NCBI GenBank assembly: GCA_030630165.1 | Contig: DAOVNN010000045.1 | Location: forward strand, 1 to 12,267 | Length of the DNA stretch: 12,267 nucleotides | Reading direction: 5' to 3' | DNA from: Candidatus Krumholzibacteriota bacterium | GTDB lineage: Bacteria; Krumholzibacteriota; Krumholzibacteriia; Krumholzibacteriales; Krumholzibacteriaceae | Part shown: positions 1 through 6,619 of the stretch, in pieces | How the letters are laid out: every line of letters begins with the position of its first letter | Position numbering within the stretch: the stretch's first letter is position 1 | Translations under genes and position numbers: made by a program | Notes under the pieces: generated by a model | The model's database searches: none | Seen by the model: only the letters and a program-made list of their open reading frames with translations | What the model was told of the DNA's origin: nothing

Positions 1-455
1 CTCTTCGTGAAGGCAACACCGAGACGGTAGTAGCACTCGGGATTGTCGGGCTCCCTCTCGATCGCCTTGATGTGAAAGCGGACAGCCTCTTCAAACCGGC
101 CCTGCAGCTCGAGGAGCCTTCCCATCCTGTACAGGGGCAGGGCCTCAGAGTCTCCCATCTCGTCGATCCGCCGGTAGCCCTCGAGGGCGAGTTCGTATTT
201 CCCCATCTTCTCGAACATGTTGCACGCCTCGAGGATCTCCTCCTCGTCGGCATCGACATCGATGATCACGTCGCGCAGACAGGCCTCCGCTCTCGGGCTG
301 TTTCTTTTACGGAGATAGAGATCGGCAAGCTCGAGGACCTCCTCGATATCCGCCTCTCCCAGAGATGATTTCCTTTTCAGGCGAGCTATCTCCCTGCTCT
401 CTTCCCGTACCTCGCCCCTCGTAAACTCGAGAAGCTTCTCCCAGCGCAGGCCCAT
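1..455 (-). CDS. Tetratricopeptide-repeat protein, N-terminal part (runs off left edge)
   Basis: The reverse strand is open from an ATG at 455 to the window edge, giving 151 codons of an incomplete protein starting MGLRWEKLLEF. Residues 104-137 form a canonical TPR (EALPLYRMGRLLELQGRFEE at its start, then a small-residue helix and the P-D-N turn). A second unit begins at PECYYRLGVAF, about residue 139. Residues 36-95 look like earlier, degenerate helical repeats. There is no signal peptide, so the visible part is probably cytoplasmic. TPRs are protein-binding scaffolds, and the partner is unknown. The start is supported by a purine-rich AGGGGG about 6 nt before the ATG. A -35-like box and a 12-bp palindrome lie further upstream. 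The C-terminal function cannot be seen. Confidence 0.85.
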   Translation of the reverse strand, partial: MGLRWEKLLEFTRGEVREESREIARLKRKSSLGEADIEEVLELADLYLRKRNSPRAEACLRDVIIDVDADEEEILEACNMFEKMGKYELALEGYRRIDEMGDSEALPLYRMGRLLELQGRFEEAVRFHIKAIEREPDNPECYYRLGVAFTK

Positions 456-502
456 ACGCTACCCCCTGAAGGAAATCCGATCGATGCATGCTCCCGGCAA
501 CA

Positions 503-531
503 GGCTAGAACAGGGCACCGGTGCCTGTCAA
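503..531 (-). promoter_or_regulatory. Candidate promoter with palindromic operator for the TPR gene
   Basis: On the minus strand a perfect TTGACA (526-531) is followed directly by the 12-bp palindrome GGCACCGGTGCC (514-525). A weak -10 candidate, CTAGCC, lies at 503-508 with 17-bp spacing. The -35 is consensus but the -10 is poor, as expected if an activator or repressor acts at the palindrome. This is inference from consensus only. Confidence 0.35.
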
Positions 532-575
532 GTACCATCGGGACCATATTTTACGGAAAATCCATTCAACGTGAA

Positions 576-607
576 GAAGGGGGAAGCCCGTGAGGGCTTC
601 CCCCTTC
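576..607 (-). terminator. Strong hairpin, likely terminator of the exported-protein gene
   Basis: A perfect 14-bp inverted repeat (576-589 and 594-607) encloses a GTGA tetraloop, 23 nt after the stop codon of the gene at 631-1188. There is no U-run on either side, so it is not a classic intrinsic terminator. It may work with Rho, protect the 3' end, or act weakly in both directions. Confidence 0.6.
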
Positions 608-630
608 AGTCAATCGATACAGAGCGATGA

Positions 631-1188
631 TCAGTCCATCATGGACTTGATCGCCCCCCAGCTCGACTCCTCGGTACCGGTCTCAAACGGACAAAGAATC
701 GAAGTCAGTCCGATGATGTCGAAGAGTTCGTGGTCGGGGGCATAAGTACCACGCAGATACCCGGAATCCGAATGCGCCGAGACAACGATGGGGTAGTCCC
801 ACATCTCCTCACACTCCATTAACGCTACGAACCGGTAGGTGACCAGAAGATCATAGCCCTCGGGATAACCGGTCAGGGGCGGCCAGTATGTCAGAGACTG
901 GCCGTTAAACGCATCGCCAAGTGTCAGCGAATGGTTGGGCGGATAGGTATATCCCTGAATGATGAGCCAAGTATGAGCCGGATCGTTAGGGGTGACCAGG
1001 CTGTACTCTACACCAGTCACATAGAGCTCGTTCTGTACGATGTACAAAGCGCCTATGAACGGCATGTATACCCCCGGAGGGGTTCCCGTCAGCGATCCAT
1101 TAAAGTAAACGCCTAAGGTTGCCGGAGCAGCCGCCAGGATCGAGGGGATCAGGAGAGCTACAGCAGCTGTTAGCAGTACTCTCTTCAT
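631..1188 (-). CDS. Exported protein of unknown function
   Basis: A 185-residue protein starting MKRVLLTAAVALLIPSILAA, a clear Sec signal peptide without a lipobox, with likely cleavage near AAA/APATLG. The mature part is rich in Tyr, Gly, Pro and aromatic residues (YFNGSLTGTPPGVYMPFIGA, then EYSLVTPNDPAHTW). It has four Cys including C-E-E and ILCPFE, and looks beta-rich and periplasmic or secreted. I do not recognise the family. The start at 1188 is chosen because AAAGGAG sits 9 nt before the ATG and the signal peptide begins there. The frame stays open upstream to 1356, but that part is a broken copy of this gene's own first half. A hairpin follows the stop. Confidence 0.75.
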   Translation of the reverse strand: MKRVLLTAAVALLIPSILAAAPATLGVYFNGSLTGTPPGVYMPFIGALYIVQNELYVTGVEYSLVTPNDPAHTWLIIQGYTYPPNHSLTLGDAFNGQSLTYWPPLTGYPEGYDLLVTYRFVALMECEEMWDYPIVVSAHSDSGYLRGTYAPDHELFDIIGLTSILCPFETGTEESSWGAIKSMMD

Positions 1189-1203
1189 AATCCAACTCCT
1201 TTC

Positions 1204-1384
1204 ATGGAACCGAGTATGCTCCGGGTCGCCGGGGGTGACCAGACTGTACTCAATACCGGTCACCTGGTACTCGCTCTGTACGTTGTACAGCATACCTGCG
1301 AACGGCACAAAGGCTTCCGGAGGCGCACACGACAGTCTTTCCGTCGAAATGCTCACCCAAGGTTGCCGGAGCAGCCGCCAGGAT
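1204..1384 (-). pseudogene. Truncated, frameshifted tandem copy of the exported-protein gene
   Basis: The reverse strand here repeats the 5' half of the gene at 631-1188. A 26-bp stretch is identical (1359-1384 versus 1115-1140, encoding ILAAAPATL). The rest aligns codon by codon: LYNVQSEYQVTGIEYSLVTP here against LYIVQNELYVTGVEYSLVTP in the intact gene. The copy lacks the start codon and the hydrophobic core of the signal peptide. Between the G-rich start and the P-P-E/P-P-G segment it carries 16 nt where the intact gene has 15, a one-base insertion that shifts the frame. It ends at the His-Thr codons just before the SD of the intact gene, so the two copies lie head to tail about 244 bp apart. 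Confidence 0.8.
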
Positions 1385-1404
1385 TGATAAAATTCGGAGA
1401 CACT

Positions 1405-1435
1405 ATAATCCTATTGGAGATTCGATCCTTGTCAA
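1405..1435 (-). promoter_or_regulatory. Candidate promoter upstream of the duplicated exported-protein locus
   Basis: On the minus strand a perfect TTGACA (1430-1435) is followed after 19 bp by GATTAT (1405-1410), a 4/6 match to the -10 consensus. Transcription would run through the broken copy before reaching the intact gene, giving a leader of about 200 nt. The spacing is longer than ideal. The rest of 1385-1482 holds nothing else I can identify. Confidence 0.35.
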
Positions 1436-1482
1436 GAGCCCGCGTGGGCGGTTCGCCGTGTTTGTGTCGGTGGAGTAACCGC

Positions 1483-2349
1483 TCAAACCGTCACAATGCG
1501 TGTAATGATTTCTGCAAAAAACTCCTGTGACCACATATCAAGAGCGCGTTGATCTCTGATGAAGGGAGTGACTTCCAAGCGCGCTTTCTCGATATCCAAA
1601 CCATCCACGGCCCGACGCAGCAGCGCCTGCAGGATTTCGGGCGCAAGCGCTTCATCGTCGGTATAGTCGCCTGATTGCCTCATCCTGGATTCGAGGTGTG
1701 CGAGCCGGACCTGTGGATGGTGGGCGATATACCAAACAAGATCATACCAGTCCCGGCCCTTCACACGAGTTTTCCACTTGCGGCACAGGATTGCATGCAA
1801 TTTACCTGCAAAGAGATCCGGCAGCCTGTAAGTACGGACTGGAAAGGGAACAGGCTGCAATACATAGTGTGTTTCTGTTTCAAAGTTGCCCGGCGGGTCG
1901 GTATCGACTTCCAGCCTGATCTTGAGGTTCTTCGCGGGATGAAGATCTCGTAGAAGTTCCCCGGTGATCCCGATCACGACCAATTGCTTGTACGTGTTGG
2001 CTTTGAGAAATACCGATTCGATGGCGCTGGTTCGCGCCTTCTTCCGGCCCTCAAATTCCACGTCGAAGCCGAAACTGCTGATTTCCCGGCATAGAGCTAC
2101 CCCATAAGTCCCGAGTGAAAAAGCGCTGTCAGTTTTAAGAAGCGAAAAATCCAGATCTTCCGAGTATCTATCCAACCCGTAGAGAACTCTGAGAGCCGTA
2201 CCGCCATAGAAGGCCGCATGCTCGAAAAACTTGCTGCGCCATAGGCCAAACAGGGCTATATTCTGCAGGATTTCCCTGAGCGCGTTGGTGTAATCATCCC
2301 GGGTACGACACTCGTAGCGTTCCAGCATGTTGCTTATGGCCTCATGCAT
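1483..2349 (-). CDS. abiEii: AbiEii-family nucleotidyltransferase toxin (type IV toxin-antitoxin)
   Basis: A 288-residue protein of the AbiEii/AbiGii family, the nucleotidyltransferase-fold toxin of type IV toxin-antitoxin systems, which can abort phage infection. The active-site signature is complete: GGTALR at 49-54, then R61-x-S-E-D65-L-D67 with the two metal-binding Asp, and a third carboxylate in KIRLEVD (D149). The downstream family motifs LPDLFAGKLHAIL (177-188) and KGRDWYD (197-203) are also present. Length is normal for the family and no key residue is missing, so it is probably active. The start overlaps the antitoxin stop by 8 bp, and a strong GAGGAGGG lies 7 nt before the ATG, so translation is likely coupled. 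Related enzymes transfer nucleotides to tRNA ends; the target here is unknown. Confidence 0.92.
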   Translation of the reverse strand: MHEAISNMLERYECRTRDDYTNALREILQNIALFGLWRSKFFEHAAFYGGTALRVLYGLDRYSEDLDFSLLKTDSAFSLGTYGVALCREISSFGFDVEFEGRKKARTSAIESVFLKANTYKQLVVIGITGELLRDLHPAKNLKIRLEVDTDPPGNFETETHYVLQPVPFPVRTYRLPDLFAGKLHAILCRKWKTRVKGRDWYDLVWYIAHHPQVRLAHLESRMRQSGDYTDDEALAPEILQALLRRAVDGLDIEKARLEVTPFIRDQRALDMWSQEFFAEIITRIVTV

Positions 2350-2995
2350 CAGAAACCCTCCTCAAGCGCTTGAGATAGCGTACCAACCTGTTGATTTTGG
2401 GTGAATCACAGGCAAGCGCGATCGAGTCAAGACGGGACTCGGTGAGACGGCCCAGGGCCTCCTCATCGATCCGAAGATCATCCAGCAGATATGCTCCGAA
2501 GTCGGACAAGCGTTTGCCGCTGAACCGTCTATCGGTCCAGAGCTTGTCCACAAGCGCCTTCTCGGGAGTCGCAATCAGAAACGTTGTCTTGCCTGTGGCT
2601 TCAAGGACCGCACCAGTTACATATCTGGCTTCGTGCAGCATTCGGTAAGAAAAAGAACCGAGAGGTGTCTCAAAGTTGCGAGAGCGCCGTGTCGTGACAG
2701 AGGTAACGGCCTCGACCCGCTCCGGGATCAGACCGTGGTAACTGAGAGCATAGTCCAGGCTGACATAGGATGGGCCATAAATAAGGTTGGCGACCTGCTC
2801 CCGGTTGATAGGCTCCCTGCGCAAGCCCTCACCGAAACAATACAGTCCCTTCTTGATCCGAATGATAGCACCGCTCGCAAGCAGCTTTGTGATCTTGTCG
2901 CGTGGCTTGTTGTAATCCGACAGGGCATCGGTAAGAACCTGGTAATCAAAAATCTCCCGAGTTATTTCCCGACGTATGCGTATGACCTCTTCCAT
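2342..2995 (-). CDS. abiEi: AbiEi-family antitoxin and transcriptional autorepressor
   Basis: A 217-residue protein of the AbiEi (COG5340-like) family. Residues about 12-55 form a winged helix-turn-helix ending in IKKGLY. The central block YVSLDYALSYHGLIPERVEA (77-96), followed by SVTTRRSRNFETPLG, is typical of this family, as is PEKALVDKL in the C-terminal half, where the antitoxin function is expected. In known systems this protein neutralises the toxin without forming a stable complex and represses its own operon. It is the first gene of a two-gene operon. The ATG at 2995 has only a weak SD (CTGGA). Sampled lines of this locus look less GC-rich than the flanking genes, consistent with a transferred defence cassette. 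Confidence 0.9.
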   Translation of the reverse strand: MEEVIRIRREITREIFDYQVLTDALSDYNKPRDKITKLLASGAIIRIKKGLYCFGEGLRREPINREQVANLIYGPSYVSLDYALSYHGLIPERVEAVTSVTTRRSRNFETPLGSFSYRMLHEARYVTGAVLEATGKTTFLIATPEKALVDKLWTDRRFSGKRLSDFGAYLLDDLRIDEEALGRLTESRLDSIALACDSPKINRLVRYLKRLRRVSDA

Positions 2996-3021
2996 TCATA
3001 TTCCAGCAGTTTAGGAGCAAC

Positions 3022-3070
3022 TATGTCCATACATCGTGGACATACTATGCATTATTTGTAAACGTGTCAA
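3022..3070 (-). promoter_or_regulatory. abiE promoter with overlapping inverted-repeat operator
   Basis: Minus-strand TTGACA (3065-3070), a 17-bp spacer, then TAGTAT (3042-3047): a near-consensus sigma-70 promoter. An inverted repeat TATGTCCA-N7-TGGACATA occupies 3022-3044 and overlaps the -10 box and the expected start site near 3035. This is the right place for repression by AbiEi, which is known in other systems to bind inverted repeats in its own promoter. Confidence 0.75.
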
Positions 3071-3104
3071 GTCTTTTATGATGGGCAGCGGTGCGGGCCG
3101 ACGA

Positions 3105-3734
3105 TCAGAAATAGAGCGATAGAGTCAGGTTGGCCGATGTGAACCATGCGGTCTTCACGATGTCGCCGTCGAGATCGAAATAGTTGTAGCTCGCGATCAA
3201 TCCGAGAGCGGCGTTGTTCGAGATCCAGAAATCGTACCCGAGTTCGCCCAGGTACCCTGTCCCCCAGTCGTCGTGCCTCTCCCCATGCTCCTGCTTCCCG
3301 CCCTCTTCAACCGGAATGATCGCTGTACCTGCCCATCCGACACCGGCCCCTGCCCTGATGTACAATCCTCCCCATGCACTCTCCGGATTCCCGGGGAACC
3401 AGGTAAGCCCGAGGGTAAAGTCCTGCAGCGACCTGCGGATCTTCGCGTCCTCGAGTACGACGTCACCGTAACGATCGAACTCGATGATCCATCCCTGGTA
3501 ATTGAGACTGAGCATGAGATACCTGCCGAGCATCCGTCCGAAACGGATCTGCGGGACGGCTCCACTGCGGTACACCCTCTGCGTATCGTCGATGTCGTCG
3601 AACCTGCCCTTGCCGAGCCCGATCCCCACGTTGGCCATCCACGGAGGACGTTCCCGGTACTTCAGCGCGTCGGCGCTTCCGCTGCAGCAGACGAGTATGG
3701 CGGCAAGAGTTATTGCGGTGACCAGATGTTTCAT
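3105..3734 (-). CDS. Outer-membrane beta-barrel protein
   Basis: A 209-residue protein with a signal peptide (MKHLVTAITLAAILVCCSGS, cleavage likely after SADA). It continues with alternating hydrophobic/polar strands rich in Gly and aromatic residues (for example YLMLSLNYQGWIIEFDRYGD, LYIRAGAGVGWAGTAIIP, ANLTLSLYF). The C-terminal residue is Phe, the usual signal for BAM-dependent insertion. About eight strands can be drawn, as in small OmpA/OmpX/W-type barrels. The exact family was not recognised. No SD precedes the ATG; a -10-like box lies 6 nt upstream. It diverges from the DUF3943 gene across a 120-bp promoter region, so the two envelope genes may be co-regulated. Confidence 0.8.
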   Translation of the reverse strand: MKHLVTAITLAAILVCCSGSADALKYRERPPWMANVGIGLGKGRFDDIDDTQRVYRSGAVPQIRFGRMLGRYLMLSLNYQGWIIEFDRYGDVVLEDAKIRRSLQDFTLGLTWFPGNPESAWGGLYIRAGAGVGWAGTAIIPVEEGGKQEHGERHDDWGTGYLGELGYDFWISNNAALGLIASYNYFDLDGDIVKTAWFTSANLTLSLYF

Positions 3735-3740
3735 GTGCGT

Positions 3741-3770
3741 ATATTAATCCGACTATGGAGATTGATGCAA
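3741..3770 (-). promoter_or_regulatory. Candidate leaderless promoter of the beta-barrel gene
   Basis: Minus-strand TTGCAT (3765-3770), an 18-bp spacer, then TAATAT (3741-3746), only 6 nt before the ATG at 3734. Neither box is perfect. The placement would start the transcript at or next to the start codon, consistent with the missing SD. Confidence 0.4.
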
Positions 3771-3818
3771 GCAATATGCAGGGAAAAAGGGGGAAAAGAG
3801 CGAACCTTCGATTCTATC

Positions 3819-3847
3819 TTTACATCAGGTTGCGATGACACTATGAT
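3819..3847 (+). promoter_or_regulatory. Promoter of the DUF3943 gene, placed for a leaderless transcript
   Basis: TTTACA (3819-3824), a 17-bp spacer, then TATGAT (3842-3847): five of six matches in each box. The last base of the -10 lies 7 nt before the ATG at 3855, so transcription should start at that codon. The alternative in-frame ATG at 3843 lies inside the -10 box and is therefore unlikely to be the start. Confidence 0.6.
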
Positions 3848-3854
3848 TAGCGCC

Positions 3855-5258
3855 ATGAAAACAGCAAAGAATATCAGGATAGTTCAGATCGCCGTCGCCC
3901 TTCTTCTCATTCTGGCCGTTCCGGCCGCTTCGGCGCCCGGCGCGGAAAAGCCCGACACGCTCAGGACACCCGAGGATTTCCATCTCACAAAGTACAGGTT
4001 CCTGAGGAGTTCTCTCGAGGCCGTCGGATTCAACCTCGTGATGACTGGTTTCGGGCGCTATATAATGGAACCGGACGGAAGCGGCTTTGTGGTCTCGACG
4101 AAAACTATCAGGGAGAACCTCGAGGCGGGGATGGAATGGGACGACAACTCCTTCAGCGCCAACAACATCCGCCACCCCTACCAGGGCGCGTTGTACTACA
4201 ACGCGGCCAGGTCGAACGGATATGACTTCTACCAGTCGTCGGCATTCTCATTCGCCGGCGCCTGGCTCTGGGAATATACCGGAGAGGGACATCACCCCTC
4301 ATACAACGACTGGGTAACCACCTCGGTCGGAGGGATCGCGGTTGGTGAGGCGCTCTGGCGGCTGTCCGACATGGTGATCGACAACAAGGCCACCGGCTCG
4401 GGAAGGACCTTGCGGGAGATCGGCGGATTCCTCGTCAATCCGATGAGAGGAGCCAACAGGCTGATCACAGGCGAGGCGTTCGAGGTCCACGAGAACAATC
4501 CCGGGCGGATCCCCGACTACTTCGGCGGCAGTTTCAATCTCGGCCTGAGGATGCTGGGCGACGAGGACCGGTGGAAATCGTCGAGCACGAAACTGTTCGT
4601 CTCTGCTGACATGATATACGGCACGAAGCTCGGAACGCTCGGTGAAAAGCCTTTCGACTACTTCGATTTCGGAATTCAGTTCAACCTCGACAACAAACCC
4701 CACGGGTTGGGCAGATTCAATATAAACGCCCTGCTCCACGGCTGGGATCTGGGCGAAACAGAAACGAAGGCGAAGCAGCTCAACGCGAACTTCCACTTCA
4801 CATACGTCGCCAACGAGGCGTACACATACGGCGGCCAGAGCCTTTCCGCCTCATACCTCTCCCGGTTCGGCAGGGGCGGCAGATCAGAACACGAGCTCGA
4901 GTTCCACCTCGAGGGCATCTTCCTCGGAGCTTCCAAATCGGACTACTTCAACCTCTCGAACAGGGAGTACGATTACGGCCCGGGTTTCGGAGCGAGGATC
5001 TCCTATAAACTCATGGCGATGGAACGCACCGCGCTGAGAGTATTTTACAGGGGGTCCTGGATACATTCGATAAACGGTACGGCGGCGGATCATTTCGATA
5101 ACGCGATCGGCGCGAGGACCGACTTCACACTTCGGGACTGGTTCAGGCTCGGCGTAGATTACTCACTGTACTGGTCGCAGCGCTACTACAGGGACTATCC
5201 CGATGTCTGGGCTAGGAATCCGCAGCTTCAGGTCTACCTGACCTGGCTGTTCGATTGA
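3855..5258 (+). CDS. DUF3943 domain-containing exported protein
   Basis: A 467-residue protein with a signal peptide (MKTAKNIRIVQIAVALLLIL, cleavage likely after PAASA). The segment RHPYQGALYYNAARSNGYDF, the W-E-Y-x-G-E motif, the SVGGIAVGEALWRLSD helix and NPMRGANRLITGEA are what I associate with DUF3943, a family of unknown function in Gram-negative bacteria. The second half consists of Gly/aromatic amphipathic strands (such as ELEFHLEGIFLGASKSDYF and LRVFYRGSWIHS), suggesting an outer-membrane barrel. It ends YLTWLFD rather than in an aromatic residue. The open frame extends 5' to 3273 but crosses the divergent gene and its promoter, so it was trimmed to the ATG at 3855. No SD is visible. 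The next gene starts 1 nt after the stop. Confidence 0.85.
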   Translation: MKTAKNIRIVQIAVALLLILAVPAASAPGAEKPDTLRTPEDFHLTKYRFLRSSLEAVGFNLVMTGFGRYIMEPDGSGFVVSTKTIRENLEAGMEWDDNSFSANNIRHPYQGALYYNAARSNGYDFYQSSAFSFAGAWLWEYTGEGHHPSYNDWVTTSVGGIAVGEALWRLSDMVIDNKATGSGRTLREIGGFLVNPMRGANRLITGEAFEVHENNPGRIPDYFGGSFNLGLRMLGDEDRWKSSSTKLFVSADMIYGTKLGTLGEKPFDYFDFGIQFNLDNKPHGLGRFNINALLHGWDLGETETKAKQLNANFHFTYVANEAYTYGGQSLSASYLSRFGRGGRSEHELEFHLEGIFLGASKSDYFNLSNREYDYGPGFGARISYKLMAMERTALRVFYRGSWIHSINGTAADHFDNAIGARTDFTLRDWFRLGVDYSLYWSQRYYRDYPDVWARNPQLQVYLTWLFD

Positions 5259-5259
5259 T

Positions 5260-6183
5260 ATGATCCGGAAAGTTTCAGTCTGTTTCCATGACATGAACAG
5301 TACCATCTCATACCACAGGACCATCGCGTCACTCCTCTCGGCGGCCCTGCTTCTATCCATGTTTTCTCCGGCCGTCCCCGCCGCTCCGAAGGAGGACGGA
5401 GATTTCTTCCCCCCTCCCGCGCGCAACCACGTGACCTTCTGGGGCCATGCCTGCTGCTACATCGACGTCGAGGGTTTCGGCATCGTCACCGACCCCGTCT
5501 TCACCGGCAGGTATATCTTCAGGCGCAGAAAAATTCCCGTTCCTCCGGCTGAGTCAAGGGCCGGTACGAGGCTGATACTCGTGTCGCACGCTCACATGGA
5601 CCACCTCCATCCCGAATCGATAGCGATGTTCCCCGACTCGGCAATGGTGCTCTGCCCATACCCCGTCGTCGAATACCTCGAAGAGGTTGGAAGGCAGTTC
5701 ACGGTCATGAGACCCGGCGATTTCTATGAGTATCCTCATGGAAGGATCGCGGCTGTCGCCGCTGTGCATCCCGCCGGAAGATATTCACTGAGAAATGGGC
5801 CTGCCGGCGGAGCGATCGGATTCGTGATCACGACACCGTACGGCAACATCTACTACAGCGGCGATACCGAATACTTCGAAGGGATGAACGAGATCGGCGC
5901 GGCCTGGCAACCGGAGATCGCTATCATCAACATGACGCCGCACCTCTCCGGCGGGAACGCGGTCAGGGCCGTCTGGGCCACGCGGGCGAAGGTCGTCATC
6001 CCGGCCCATTTCGGCGCGTACGACTACATCCTCTTCGGCCCACTGAAGAGCCCGCGTGGATACGACGATATCGAGGAGCTGATCAGCGAGCAGGCCGTGC
6101 TGCTGCAGCCGGGAGAGAGTCTTCCTCTGGAGAGGGAAGTCCGGAAAGCGGCGGATCAGAAGCCGAATCCGCGCCTCGAGTAG
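5260..6183 (+). CDS. Exported UlaG-like metallo-beta-lactamase-fold hydrolase
   Basis: A 307-residue protein with an N-terminal hydrophobic segment (IASLLSAALLLSMFSPAVPA), probably a signal peptide with a long n-region. The binuclear metal site of the metallo-beta-lactamase fold is complete: H110-A-H112-M-D114-H115, H170, D202 in SGDT, and H250 in PAHFGAYD. The layout (TFWGHACCYIDVEGFGIVTD, then the His motif) matches the UlaG / NAPE-phospholipase D branch, whose members cleave lactones or phosphodiesters. The substrate here is unknown. The start is uncertain: ATG at 5260 lies 1 nt after the upstream stop, suggesting coupled translation, and ATG at 5293 gives a more usual signal peptide. Neither has an SD. 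Its last 28 bp overlap the convergent gene on the other strand. Confidence 0.85.
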   Translation: MIRKVSVCFHDMNSTISYHRTIASLLSAALLLSMFSPAVPAAPKEDGDFFPPPARNHVTFWGHACCYIDVEGFGIVTDPVFTGRYIFRRRKIPVPPAESRAGTRLILVSHAHMDHLHPESIAMFPDSAMVLCPYPVVEYLEEVGRQFTVMRPGDFYEYPHGRIAAVAAVHPAGRYSLRNGPAGGAIGFVITTPYGNIYYSGDTEYFEGMNEIGAAWQPEIAIINMTPHLSGGNAVRAVWATRAKVVIPAHFGAYDYILFGPLKSPRGYDDIEELISEQAVLLQPGESLPLEREVRKAADQKPNPRLE

Positions 6184-6611
6184 TAGGGATTGAGGTAGCT
6201 GCCCTGCATGTACTGCAGCTTGACCATCACATTATCGCCCGGCCGCCACGTCACGTTGAAGTTCGGGATCATCACCTGGTAGCTGTTCATGCCGTCGCCG
6301 CCCATCATGTACGAACCCACCCCGACATCCCAGTTCAGCGTGACGGTACTGCCCAGATTGTAGCTGAAATGGCCCATATAGTATCCCATGCCGACGTCGC
6401 CGAACCCCTTCGAGGATGCGTACGAGAATCCCACCGAACTGCGGAAGTTCAGGCCGGGGATCATGAGAAAACCAGCATCGGTGTTGACCGGGTTGAGATA
6501 GTCGTCAAATACGCTCTGCTCCCGGGGAGTAGTGGTCGTCTGCTGCGCGCCGGCGGAAACAGCCGTCAGCATCAGTATAACCAGGATCGATATAAAAGCT
6601 TTATTCTTCAT
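6156..6611 (-). CDS. Small exported beta-rich protein, probably outer membrane
   Basis: A 151-residue protein starting MKNKAFISILVILMLTAVSA, a Sec signal peptide with likely cleavage in SAGA/QQ. A Thr-rich linker follows, then Gly/aromatic beta-strand patterns (FRSSVGFSYASSKG, VGMGYYMGHFSYNL, VTLNWDVGVGSYMM, NFNVTWRPGDNVMVKLQYMQ) and a C-terminal Phe. It resembles a small outer-membrane barrel, but the family was not recognised. The start is set at the signal peptide, 8 nt after the response-regulator stop, so the two genes probably form an operon; the SD is weak (a GTGAG upstream). An open frame extends to 6710 but lies inside the regulator gene. The 3' end overlaps the metallo-beta-lactamase-fold gene by 28 bp, tail to tail. 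Confidence 0.75.
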   Translation of the reverse strand: MKNKAFISILVILMLTAVSAGAQQTTTTPREQSVFDDYLNPVNTDAGFLMIPGLNFRSSVGFSYASSKGFGDVGMGYYMGHFSYNLGSTVTLNWDVGVGSYMMGGDGMNSYQVMIPNFNVTWRPGDNVMVKLQYMQGSYLNPYYSRRGFGF

Positions 6612-6619
6612 CTCGGTGC

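Noticed and set aside
1404..1409. Perfect TATAAT on the plus strand
   Set aside because: No -35 at proper spacing (a TTGATA ends only 14 bp away) and no plus-strand gene downstream.
1204..1530. 108-residue plus-strand open frame
   Set aside because: Antisense to the duplicated fragment and the toxin's 3' end; Arg-rich shadow composition.
2633..3061. 142-residue plus-strand open frame
   Set aside because: Antisense to the AbiEi gene and its promoter; no SD or motif.
3273..3854. 194-residue N-terminal extension of the DUF3943 reading frame
   Set aside because: It runs antisense through the beta-barrel gene and the divergent promoter region, has Pro/Asp-rich shadow composition, and lies before a good signal peptide and promoter.
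4299..4796. 165-residue minus-strand open frame
   Set aside because: Antisense shadow of the DUF3943 gene, with no start signal and no recognisable motif.
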